DNA of 64,000 nucleotides from Coffea arabica (Eukaryota > Streptophyta > Magnoliopsida > Gentianales > Rubiaceae): contig NC_092329.1 in NCBI RefSeq assembly GCF_036785885.1, positions 5,704,001 through 5,768,000 on the forward strand, read 5' to 3'. Positions 37,174-48,928 of the stretch are shown piece after piece. The notes under the pieces were generated by a model. The model saw nothing but the letters and a program-made list of their open reading frames with translations, was not told the origin of the DNA and did not search any database. Within the stretch, counting starts at the first letter, position 1, and each line of letters opens with the position of its first letter. A program made the translations under genes and the position numbers.

Positions 37174-40108
37174 TCACTGGAGATTATCAAGCTGATCTTG
37201 ATTTACAGGAGCAAGCTGAGATAAGAACAGCTCCAAGAGTGCTCCTTCTCTGGGTTGTCCAGCTGGAAACGGATCAGTTCCTGAGAAAAACCAAAAACCA
37301 AAAAAAAAAAGAAGAAGAAAATGAATAAATGTAGTTTCTTTCTTAGTTACATAATAATTTGAAAAAGAACATATTTAATTTTTCTTAAAAATGAAGAAAA
37401 GAATTGTTTAACACCAAGACCTATTTTGTCCTTGAAAACTTAGGCTAGTTGGAGTTTGCAACTTCAAGTATTTTTCTTTTTAATATCATTTTCACTTTAT
37501 ACCATCAAACTATTACTTTGGACTTTTGCACCTTAAAGTTTTACACACACCCTATTAGTTACCTGCAAACCTTAGTAACGTCAAAACAAGGACATAAATC
37601 CGAGAATGTGACCATCACTTTAGGTGGATTTATAATTTATTTATACACTAACACCACTTGGTTACATTGCCAAAAATCCACGATGGTACGAATTGTCTTT
37701 ATTTATGCACTTCCACTCGGATTTATTTATAGTACCCTATTAGTTTTCAAGGCTTTAGTTGAACAGAGCCTTGAAACTTGATCGTTAGGGAATCATTTGC
37801 AGTTGATCTGAAATCAGGGAGTAATCTTTGAGTTGAAGACGAAGATTAATGGAACCTCAGGAATATTTACCAACCTGTTGGATACAGGTGCGTCCATGGC
37901 GAGAGATTTACGTCGATGATTTGTCCAAAGTGATCATCATGGGGACGTTGTAGTACTTGTGGGTCGTTCTCGATCTTGCTGATTGGACTGTTATGATCAT
38001 TCAGCTGCTGCTGCATGTCTGCTGCTGTATCCAAATGACTTTGAGGAGGAAGAGTTAAGGAAGCAGGTACCATGTTCTCTATGCGCTGATCAGCTTGCCC
38101 AGCTCTACCAGAACGCACAAAAATTACAACCAAAAAAAAAAAGAAGCTACTAGGTATACATAGCACTGTCACGTAATAAAACTAGTGTTTTCAACCTTAT
38201 TTACTGCTAGTTTTTTACTATGTTAAAATGAGCATGCACCTAAGAGGAATAAGCCCTGTGGGATCCAAGAAATTGAGCATTGGAATTTGATCTTGGTCTC
38301 TTTGATGAGGAAACCAATCCAATAAACTGCTTGCACTTCTCGTAGTAAACCCATTTACTTGTGCTGCTTGTTGAGCCAAATTTACCTGCCAATGATAAAA
38401 GAAAAAAGGAGTGAATTGCGCTTATTCTCCCTGATTTTTCCACAGGGTGTACCGTCGAGGATCTTCTTTCGACAATCATGGAAATATTAGAAAAACCACA
38501 TATATAAATGTGACTAACAAGTGAAGATTTAGATTTTATAGATCGATCAAAAGATCTGGGGAGTTTGTAGGTGTGGGGAGGTATACTTCTCCTCCAATAT
38601 TTGCTATTTTCATGAAATACACAGCCTACGATCAGTTCTAGTGACTAAGGTCATCAACAGCTAATCTTTAGTGGAGAAATGAGGATTCCAATACAATGCT
38701 CGGGCTTACCTTGCGTGCTCGAACTTGATTCAGAGTCTCCTCAAGAATTTGTTCCCTGTATTCAGCCTCACAAATCGCATTGATCTCCCAAGGATCGCCT
38801 TCATAAATTCTGATGATCAAGAATTTACAAATTCATCAGTGGAGCTTGCTACTATACTGAAATCTTTGAGTTCAGTTTGTTATTGCCGCAAGAAGGGGAC
38901 CCCAACAAAAAAAAAAGACCCAGTGCAGATGACTTTTACAGTTTTCTTGCTAGCTGGAAACTACTAGAGACTGTAGGCTAGACTCTAGAGGCTAGTGAAT
39001 GAAGTGACATTAGTTGATTACTGCTAGTACCTCAATTTTTTCTCCATATCCTCCATTTGGGACTTGTACCTAAGAATTTCTTGCTGAATTTCCTGCGAGT
39101 CCATTTAACTAATTAGCAGTCACTTTCTCTATACGAGGAAGCTGGAGTGCAATTAATCCAAGCTCATTAATGAGCTCGATCAAGCAGTACCATTTCGTCC
39201 AAGAGCTTCTTACCTCAATTTGAGAGTCAACACTTACTGGGCTGAATACGAAAACAAAGAATTAGTAATAATATAAACTGAATGTGTAACAACCAAATAT
39301 TTTTTTTATCAGCATCACAATTCACAAGTAAAGATGAACTATTGCTTGATGCATATGTGGTACCTGACATCTTGATTAGTTCTGTCTGCTTCAGATTTCA
39401 ACTTGCCAAGTGCTTTTTCCAGATACTACAAATCGACATGGTAACTCAAACAAGTCAATATTGCGACCAAATTTCCATCCCTGTTGAGCTCACAGATTTG
39501 TAAGCTAGTTAGTTAGTTAAAGAGGAGTATCCGCCCACAATACCTCTTGGTTATGCAGCCTGTATAGAGTTGCATGGAGACGAAAGGCATCCGTATAAAG
39601 AGGGGGCCACCGACAAAACAATCAAAAGTAAACCGGGAAAAAAAAAATAACCACCATTTGAGACGGTATCAGAGTATATAAAGAATGATCAATAAGCTAT
39701 AGCTAGTTCCTTACCGTCCTCGCTCATGCTCCGGAAGATTCAGATATCGTGCCATAATTTCCTCAAGGCTTCCACAAATCCGATACATGTCATAGACCAA
39801 TATGATCATTCAGATCATTTTATGTTGAAAACTTTGTATATACTTGTTACTAAAATAAAGACTTAACAGGAATATACAGAAAGAAATTTATAAAGGACGC
39901 GAGTGAGGGCTGAGGAGTAACACCTTTTGTTTCCTGAAAATACGCTGAGTCTTCCAGAGGGGGAGAACATGATGAGAGCTACATCAACATCACAGAGCAC
40001 AGAAAGTTCATAAGCTTTCTTGATAAGCCCATTTCTTCTTTTTGAGAAAGTCACCTGCCTATTTGTTGTGTTCTCGATTTTCTTGATCTGGAGCTTCACT
40101 CTTCCCAT
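37174..40108 (-). CDS. MIKC*-type MADS-box transcription factor (AGL66/AGL104-like), ten exons
   Basis: Exons on the minus strand: 39924-40108, 39715-39768, 39544-39559, 39364-39425, 39214-39241, 39031-39092, 38710-38809, 38240-38385, 37875-38104 and 37174-37280. All phases fit and give 329 residues. Residues 1-60 are the MADS DNA-binding domain ([33 protein letters not shown]). Then follow [19 protein letters not shown], a coiled keratin-like region ([35 protein letters not shown]), [20 protein letters not shown], and a C-terminus with [20 protein letters not shown] and [17 protein letters not shown]. The [20 protein letters not shown] form and the many small K-region exons (16 and 28 bases among them) mark the AGL66/67/104 clade. 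In Arabidopsis this clade acts as heterodimers with AGL30/65/94 in late pollen gene expression (family knowledge). Confidence 0.93.
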
Positions 40109-40897
40109 ATTTTTCCCTCCTCCTAGGTTTCCTCTCCTCTAAAATATACGTCTCTGTCAAACTTGTTGAAACTTGAAAGCCCTTTTTTGTGAAGGAAGCC
40201 AAATATGGTAGTAATCGCAGCCAGGATCAAGTCTGTCCCTGCCAGCTCTTAAATGGAACCTGAAATTATACTAGTATCCTAGTACTTTTGTTTATACATA
40301 GATAAAAAAAAGTCATTAATTGCATATGCGAAACAGTTGATGTAAGAAGTTGGAAAGTGAGGGATGAGAAGAGAAGCTAAGAGAGGTAGTAACAAATTTC
40401 GGATCGGAAGGGGCTTTTTGGCACCGTTAGGCCGCTGTTCAGAAGATGACGAGAGGGTGAGAGACAAAGTTAGCGGTGAGTTTCCACAGCTGTCAAGGAT
40501 CTTCTCAAGAGAGTGACTATATTCTAGTAGAACTTAATTCTCTTTTTTTTATATATATAAAAAAAAGAAGAAGAAAGAAATGAAGATTGTAATAGAGGAG
40601 TAGTGATAAATAAATTTGACAAAAAAGTATAATAAATCAAGTAATGCCAGGGTAATTACAACGTAAATATGGACTAGAGGCAGAGGTAGAATACTCCTAA
40701 TAACAAATTCACTATTTTCTTGTTTTTAAAGGAGGGGGGAGGGATTGGGGATTGGTTGTTTATTGACACCATTTCTTTTTTGTTGTTTGCTTGATTTTTC
40801 TCATAGACATTTGAAAAAATGGTAAGCATCAGGTTTTAACCTTTCATATGTGAGGAAAATCTTAGCCGGAGGCCAGCTCTTTTAAGTAGGGAAAATA
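40109..40897. other. Upstream region of the MADS gene
   Basis: Contains the likely promoter and leader of the MADS gene. The 62-codon minus frame at 40279-40467 shows no known domain. A PIF/Harbinger-like element begins at 40901. Confidence 0.45.
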
Positions 40898-42374
40898 TAA
40901 GGTGGCGTTTGGTTCGCACATCGGTATCAGATTCGGATTCGGAATCGGATATCCTAGGTTTGGAATGAGGTCATTCATTCCAATACATTTGTTTGGTTCA
41001 AGTACCTGGAATGTGTATCATTACTATAGTTGATGTTTGGTTCGTCGATTCTTTCGGAATGGAATATAATAAATATATTATAAACCCCATCGTAAATGAT
41101 AGTTATTGGCTCTTTGTAAATGGGATATAAGAAATTTTCACTAATTAAATATATTAGTATAAATGTATTAGTAAATTTAGTCTAACTAATTAATAATTTC
41201 TATTGGTAAACATGTATAATTATTAGTATAATTGATAATATTAATTATATTACATAAATTAATATACATTATATAATACATATAAATAATATTATTATTA
41301 TTATAAGTTTGTAACTAATTAAATTAAATATTATATATATAATTAAATATAAATATACAAATGTTATAATATAAATATAAATATATAATTATATAATATA
41401 TACAAATATTAATTATACTAATATTTTATATAAATATAATATATATTACATATTAAATATAGTTATTGTTATATATTATTATATTTAAAATAATAATTAT
41501 AATTATATAACTTATTAATATTACATACATGTATATATTATAATTATATGCACATATAATATACATTTATAAATATCCATATATATTATAAATATAATAT
41601 TATATAATATTAATAAATTTATAATATGTATTATATAAGTATTATTATATTTAACTAAATAATTATAATATATAATTATATAATATAATAACATCATTAT
41701 TATAAGTTTGTAACTAATTAAATTAAATATTAAATATATAATTAATTATAATTATACAAATGTTATAATATAAATATATAATTATAATTATATAATATAT
41801 AAATATTAATTGTACTAATATTTTATATAAATATAATGCATATTAATATTAGATATAGTTATTATTATATAATATTATATTTAAAATAATAAATACAATT
41901 ATAATTATATAATTTATTAATATTATATACATGTATATATTATAATTATATGCCAATATAATAAGCATTTATAAATATACATATATATTATAAATATATT
42001 ATTATATAATATTAATAAATTTATATTATATATTATATAAATATAATTATATTTAACTAAATAATTATAATATATATTTATATAATATACTAGTATTATA
42101 ATAAAATATTATAATAATAAAATATTAAATATGTATATATTATAATATATAATATATAAATATTAATTATACTAAATAATATGTAATCGGTAAAGAAATC
42201 TTGGAATCACACTTGGGTTTTGGACAAAACCCACCCTTCTACTAAGGAATGGAGAGACACCAAATTTTTAGAAATCATTCCAAGATTTCAATTCCCATTC
42301 CAGTGAACCAAACACCAATTATGGAGTTCATTCCATTCCCTCATTCCGATACCCTTTTACCAAACGCCCCCTAA
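40898..42374. mobile_element. PIF/Harbinger-like (Tourist-type) non-autonomous element
   Basis: Element 40901-42371 with ends GGTGGCGTTTGGT and, reversed, GGGGGCGTTTGGT, flanked by TAA on both sides (40898-40900, 42372-42374), the usual PIF/Harbinger target. Subterminal GGAATGA/TCATTCC strings are inverted between the ends. The interior is extremely AT-rich and contains a tandem duplication of about 400 bases (about 41300-41698 and 41699-42100). No transposase. Confidence 0.85.
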
Positions 42375-43500
42375 GGCCAGCTGAGCGATTCACTAGCTAC
42401 AGCCCACAAGATGCTAGTAAATAGGAAAATTTAGAGCCATTTTATATTGCTATTTTTTGAAATTTTTATAAAAAAAAATAGTATAGCGATTTGATATATA
42501 TAAAACAAAAAACTAATTAAAAAATATATTTATAAAAAATATATAAAGTTTTTGAAAAAAAAAATGACAATCCCAATAGGCCTAGCATTCAAAGCTAAAA
42601 GTCTGCAGGTACGTCACGTCTTTGTATGGGGTTTGCTTCGTTAAACACTTCACATGATCCCTTATAAAGAGCAACACAACTCCGATGCACGTCAAAAATT
42701 GCTCTTTTACGTAAATTTACCAGAAATTCTTTTTCTAAAGTTGAACTTATATATATATATATATATTTAAAGCATCTAGAGTTGAACTTCGTGTCCATAA
42801 TTACCATGTTACAACGGTACAAGAGGCTAATATCAAGCACGAAGTTGATAATAATTAGAAATTCTGCCACTAGGTCTCTGAAACTAATGTGTTTTTAATT
42901 TTAAATTAGTTTAGAATGCACAAATGTTATTAAAAGTAATCAATATTAGATTGAGCAATGAAAATTTTTAACGATAACTTCCTATACACTGTCAGTGTAT
43001 TATTTTTTTCATACTAATAGATTTATATTATGCCACATAATATGAATTCATATCATACGTATATGGCATACATCCAAAATTACTAATGAAAAAAATTATT
43101 ACACTATTAGTGTATAAAAAATAATTCAATTTTTAATAAGTAAAAGGATAATTAATAGTACTCTATCTCGTTTTTATTATTTTTTTGTGAAAACACATAA
43201 ACAAACTCACAAAATTACTTTAAAAATGAAGAGCCTATAATATGTGTTTCGTGAAAAAGAGTAAATTGAGAATTTTTTTTTTGTCCATTATGTATTGCAA
43301 ATGTATAGAATAAATATATAGAAAAATGGATGACGAGTTTATTATAAAACGTTAACATTTATTTCCCTCGCTGCATACACTTAAGATAAAAAAAAATTTT
43401 GAAAATTTTACAATAAGGAATAACCACTTCTCTACATTTTATAGTATGCTCCGAATGTTTTTTTTGCACAAATAGAAGAACCCTATTAATTTTTTTTTTT
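42375..43500. other. Non-coding AT-rich stretch
   Basis: No gene recognised. It has a short (TA)n run near 42750 and many A/T runs. Confidence 0.5.
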
Positions 43501-43569
43501 TTTTTAAAAGTCATAATTCAGGGGATCGGAAAAATTTTTCTAGAAAAGGGTATTTTGGTAGATAACAAA

Positions 43570-44000
43570 ACATGCGGGAGGGCGAGCGAGGCTCCAGGTG
43601 GAGAGCAATCCAGATTAATTGCAAAATGGAGTTTTTGAGTTTGGGATTTGTCGGTTTGTTTGGAAAGGCGAAGATAACGAGGTGGATGCCTACGCAACCG
43701 ATCACCTGCGTCTTGCTTAAGAATGGGGGAGGAGGTAGCCGCCGAAGTCCGCAAACAGAGAAAAAGTTTCGGTCGGATTTTGGACGCGTCTTCTCCGTTT
43801 CCTCGTTTTCTTCAAACCTGGAACTCCGCTCTCGCTTCCACGATATACCACAAACCTCTGCATTTTTCACCCATTCCCTCCCAAAATGTCCCAATCCACG
43901 CCTCAGCTCAGCAGGCCGTGTGCAGCATACTGGTATTATTGTTAATACAGTCAACCCTCCACTCCATTAATAATACTTATCATATTTTTATTTTATTGAT
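43570..44000 (+). other. Unexplained coding-like block
   Basis: A GC-richer island in AT-rich DNA with long overlapping open frames on both strands. The plus frame from ATG 43723 reads MGEEVAAEVRKQRKSFGRIL and continues as an amphipathic, exon-like sequence for about 65 residues before turning hydrophobic and low-complexity. It could be a lost first exon of a host gene. I do not recognise it, and no downstream exon is visible. Confidence 0.25.
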
Positions 44001-44282
44001 TTCCTAAAACAAGAATCACCATTCCAAAATTAATAGTACATACATGCTTTTCAATCTCTGTCATTTGAGAAAGTAATTTTTTAAAATTTCAATGCACATT
44101 TAATAAGGGAGTATTTTGAGTTCAAATAATACATATATAAACTCACCAGTATCGTACTGCATCATCTAAATGTAATGATTATTATGTCTCCGTAAAAAAG
44201 TTGGATGCCCAAAAATGACTCTAACATTTAGGACGGAAGGAGTATGAAAATTGTGGGGTTTGGGAGAGGCTAGTTGTCTACA

Positions 44283-45063
44283 ATTAGCGCTAGGGATGAC
44301 AACGGGGTGGGGTTGGGGCGGGGGACCCCTCCCCCCGCCCCGTTGCCTACAAACTCCCTCCGCCCCTGTCCCGTCCCCCGCCTCCCACTCCCCCAGGCCC
44401 AGCCCCCGCCCCCGCCATGCCCCGCTTCCCTCGCGGGGGCACCCGCGGGGTTAATAAAATTTTTTTCGTGGGATTAATAAAATTTTATTATAGTTAAATT
44501 TTAATAAATAATCAAGTATTAAAATATCAACACATCATCAAGTTATTATTCATTTTAATTTTACAATTGAAACTCATAAAAACAATCAAACAAAAGTTAT
44601 TTGAATACAATCCAACATGATGAAATAAATACAACTAAAATAGTTAAGTTTTCACTTTTGGTACAAATACAATCACTAATTCATTATTGTGTTTGTGCTT
44701 TTTTTTTTGAAAAAAAAGTGTTATTCTATTAAGTGTAATTAGAAATTTAGTATAAATGTATTAGTAAATTTAGTATAACTAATTAATAAATTCTATTAGT
44801 AGACATGTCTAATTATTCGTATAATTGATAATATCAATTATATTACATACACTAATATACATTATATAATACATCTAACTAATAATATCATTATCATAAG
44901 TTTATAACTAATTAAATTACATATTATATATAATTATATATATATAATTTTTTTTTGCCGGTGGCGGGGCGGGGGCCCCCCGCCCCGTTTCTAAATGAGG
45001 GGAAAAAATTCCCCCCCGCCCCCGCCCTGAGAGCCCCCCACGGGCCAAATCCCTAATTAGCGC
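44283..45063. mobile_element. hAT-like MITE with GC-rich ends and AT-rich core
   Basis: Element 44291-45055 with perfect 8-bp target duplication ATTAGCGC (44283-44290, 45056-45063). Ends TAGGGATGACAA and, reversed, TAGGGATTTGGCCC. Subterminal blocks are GGGGCGGGG/CCCCGCCCC repeats. About 44745-44945 matches the interior of the PIF/Harbinger-like element (41145-41345). Confidence 0.85.
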
Positions 45064-45996
45064 GATTGTTATATATATATATATATTTAAAGTGAGTGTA
45101 TAGCTATAGACATGTTAGCATGAATAAAATTTACATACACCAAAATAATATTAGTATAACTGCACAACTCTAGTAAATCTTAACTATACCTGTTCCGAAT
45201 CCAAAAATGTGAATGTGATGATGTCTGGAGTAAAACATTAATTAGTTGATCGTGAGGTTTGATTCTAAATCCTATGTATTTTCTCTTTTCTTCAATTCTA
45301 GAGTCTCTAATAATACAAAAAAAAAAAAGAAGTAAATGTAAACATAATTAAAGTTTTAAATGATTATAATAGGTACTATTCATTTTTGGAATCGGTAACA
45401 ACGTTAATTATTTTTACTTATCAATTTCCACTTCTAAAACGTTATAATTGAATTTTCACTGTGAATTGTTTTTACTATTTATTCAGACAATCATTTGAGT
45501 AATCTTTCTTAGTTCCGCCCACTGTTTTCTGTTATTTCGTGAGCAAAAAGACTTATGAGGCATAGTAACGAGCAGTACACAAAATTTCGTGACTAGTGTA
45601 TACTAGTGTTTGGGTTTAATGCAGCCCAGCCCCAATTGTATACTAGTGTTAGCCCACTTTAGACTCTCTCCTGTTTTGCTGTCCTTCCTGATGAATATGA
45701 TGATCCACTTCCAGGTTGAGAGCCTGACCCAAAGCCTAAGGGCAGAAGTCGGACCAAATAAGACACGAAAAAGACAGCAAGAAGTTCAAGAACATCTCAA
45801 GTCCGGATACCCCCTGTGTGGGAAAAAAAAAAAAGGAAATAAGTTAGTAGCTGGAAGGCTATAGCAATGACAAAGTCGTAATAAGCACTGCCACCTAACA
45901 TTCAAAAATAGGTAGTGTCAATATCATTACCGCCTCAAATAAGCACAGAAGGATTAGTAGAGTAGCAAGTAATACAGCAACTGGTCTCCTCCATAG
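45064..45996. other. Upstream region of the APD-like gene
   Basis: The unidentified first exon of the APD-like gene may lie here, but no frame matches the family's N-terminus well. Otherwise AT-rich non-coding. Confidence 0.4.
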
Positions 45997-46099
45997 CGAC
46001 TGGTCTCCTCTCCTCTCAGCCTTAGACAAACTCCATTTCTTCCGCATTGTCAATATCACCAACTGTTACAGTTTTCTACAATCTTAATAACCAAATTGG

Positions 46100-48060
46100 G
46101 AAAAAAAAAATGCACAGATCAGTTCTTGCAGCACAAAGCAATCATCATCCTCGTCATCAGTATTCTCAGCGGTGCCAAGAGACTCGTGTTTGTCTCCTTG
46201 CTCCTTTATCAATTTGCCTTTGTGGCATGTAACATTATCCCTGTTCTTTTTTTTTTTTTCCTAATAAGGCTTTGTTCTCGAGAATTGCATATTTTTTCTT
46301 CTATTGAATGATGTATTTGTTTATTTATTTTGCAGTAGCAATTAGCATGAGGTATGGTTATTATGGGGATTGTGACATGCTGCTTGGACCTAGCTCGTCG
46401 CGATTATTTGAGGCCAATTCTGTGTTTGTGAAGCAAGTTCACGTCACAGATACTGATAGGAAAGGAGTCGTTCTTTACGGGTTTTCGCAGAAGCCTGAGC
46501 TGAGCCTGGAAGAGAGTTGGAGTGTGTCAAATTATATGATTGTTGGATCCTTCAGTCATAAGGTAACAACACTTCAGAACCTGAACTTCCACCCATATTT
46601 ATGGAAAGAGATTTTATCTTGTGGAATATTCTGTCAGGGATTCTCGCTGTGGTTGAATAAAGGTTCAAGAATTCAGCTTGGACTGGAAGCAGAGAAAACT
46701 AGTTTGAATCAACTTGATGTATCAGTAAGTAAAGGTAGACATACTGCAGTTTGTTCTGATTCTGAGAGTAATAGCAATCCCCCATCCCTGCTCAATTTAA
46801 TATATTTAAACTAATGTCTAAAACAGGGGTGCGGAATTATGAGACCCTTCTGCCACCAAATTCTCTAGGTGCTGACCTCTTTAATTATGATACAGCTGGT
46901 AATAACTTCTCTGATTTTGTACTCCTAACAAAAATATTCAATGAAAGAACATGTAATAGGTAGTGTTCAGGTGTGAAGTACATTTGGTTTGACATTTGTT
47001 TTTTATACTTGTGATTAAGTTCAGGTAAAGCAGCTGAATATGTCATTGAAGACGATGATAGGTACTGCATCGGCATCACTAATTTGAATCCTAGAAGCAT
47101 CATGGTGGTAATGCATGTGAATGTTTCTTCCAAAATGTACGACAGCACAAAAGCAAAGAGCATGTGTTCAACTGGAAGCGGGACATGCCATCTCAATCTT
47201 CTTTTCCCAATTACCCAATATGTAGTAGTGACTACTCCAAACAATGTGAGAAATCCCTTCCATGGCGTTGCTATGTCTGTGTTTAACAAATCCTACTGAA
47301 ACTAAAGTTTTGACTAGTTTATTGGATTAATGCAGGGAGATCTTGGCCAATGGCATGTTGAGCTTTCATTCGTTGCTCGTCTTCTTGCCTACATTTGTAT
47401 TTTAGGTAACTCCATATTGACTAAGCTCCTGAATTCATGTATTTTTGGTATTAGAACAATTGACATTTTGTGAGTGCATCTCAACTCTCAAGTTTTACAA
47501 ATTTTACATTCGGATTTTGCTATATTGGGCACCTGGAAATGGTCTGCGTGGATTTATTTGGAGGGGTACTAATTGTAGCCTTACCAATGAAATCTTCCAG
47601 GTGTTATTGTTATTGTCTTCTTTCTGCTGTTCAAATTACTGGGAGCATGTAATGAGGAGAACCATGAACCAGAACATCCTGTAACGAGAGTTGCAGCTGA
47701 GACTGAACCTTTGCTGCCTGAGAAAGTCTTCAGATTGCCATACGGAACTGATGAAGAAGACAGGGAGTCAAGCAGGGGTAGCTCTTCAGAAGACCTATAT
47801 GATGGCAAGATTTGTGTCATCTGCTATGACATGCCACGAAACTGCTTCTTTGTTCCCTGCGGCCACTGTGCTACTTGCCAAGATTGTGCTAATAGGTAAA
47901 TATTTGGTTGAACAAAAACCAGTGTGTCGCTTATGAAATGTTGAATATTTGGAGTTAATTCAAGGATACACTATTTTGCAGGATCATGGAGGGGGAAACC
48001 AGGGTGTGTCCAATATGCCGACGGCTCATCCATAAAGTGAGGAAAGTTATTATCCCTTAG
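46100..48060 (+). CDS. APD-like membrane-anchored RING E3 ubiquitin ligase (5' end uncertain)
   Basis: Exons: one ending at 46228 (start unclear), then 46336-46562, 46638-46734, 46827-46898, 47025-47245, 47336-47405, 47601-47895 and 47982-48060. From the second exon on all phases fit, giving about 353 residues. Order: a hydrophobic segment (IIILVISILSG, VFVSLLLYQFAFV), a lumenal domain (SMRYGYYGDCDMLLGPSSSR, GFSLWLNKGSRIQLG, KMYDSTKAKSMC), a second membrane segment (ICILGVIVIVFFLLF), a TEPLLPEK/GTDEEDRE linker and a C-terminal RING (CVIC, CGHCATCQDC, CPIC). Arabidopsis APD1-4 of this type act in the endomembrane system and affect pollen mitosis (family knowledge). The open frame of the first visible exon runs back to about 45997 without an ATG, so a further upstream exon or 5' damage is likely. 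All RING ligands are present. Confidence 0.85.
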
Positions 48061-48928
48061 AACTTGCCTTTCGTTTGAAATATTTCATGAAATTTGCTGT
48101 TGTGAGCAACTATTTTCGTTGGTTCACGTTGAAGCCAGTCTCCTTTTACCCCTTGAAATGCCAAATGAAAAGGGATATTTATAGCACAACTAATTATTCT
48201 GGGCATGCCCAAATCCCAATGAGTGTTGCGCTTGAATTTCCATAAAATTGGATCTTCCAACCATCTCCTAGTACAAATTTCTGGCTGATGTTTGAAGGAT
48301 TTTAGCCTAGGCGCTCTTAAAAATATGTCCAACATATGGACTTGAGATTAATGAAACTGGCGAAATTGGCCTGAGCATGGAGTAGTATTTCTTGCTCTCT
48401 AAGTTTGCACGCACGTTTGCTTGGAAATTGGAGGACACGCAATTTGCTCCCGGCTTCTGATCCTGGAGAGGAAGGGAAAGCAAATTCTACTACGAGGCTC
48501 GTAAATAAACTAAAAGACAAATGGTATCTGCTGCGGCAAATGATACATTTGCCACCGGGAAGGGATCATAGCATCATTTTTGTTGTGGACTTCCACTGCA
48601 GCAAATGATACAGCATTCCCACTAGAAATACTGAGAAAACATTAACAATGCTGATTAACATTGATTAACCTTTGTCTGCGGACTTCCATTTAACATATGA
48701 AGCACTCAAAGCCGCCATACCTGTCTGGGTACTACGTACCTTCTCAAATTCTAACTCGCCAGCCACAACCGCCAGATGGAAAAAAAAAAAAGAAGAAGAA
48801 ATAAACAATAATTTTTAACGAGCATCTACTCTAGTCGCATGTCGTTGACAATTTTTAAGTTAAATACAAGATGCAGAACAAAAAGCTGATATAATATAAG
48901 ATGGCCAAAGCATAAGGCCAAAGCATCA
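48061..48928 (+). promoter_or_regulatory. Upstream region of the first cluster CYP81 gene
   Basis: The 3' flank of the APD-like gene runs into the P450 promoter. The part from about 48670 on is repeated in diverged form at 53476-53740. A tiny upstream frame, ATG GCC AAA GCA TAA (48901-48915), lies 13 bases before the P450 start. An AT-rich TATAATATAA stretch is at about 48890-48899. Confidence 0.5.

Noticed and set aside
44251-44477. Pro-rich frames over the GC-rich block
   Set aside because: Composition artefact of the GC-rich end of the hAT-like element.
46308-46335. ATG at 46308 as the start of the APD-like gene
   Set aside because: The sequence before 46336 is a typical pyrimidine-rich intron end with a CAG acceptor, and the preceding exon has the expected membrane segment.
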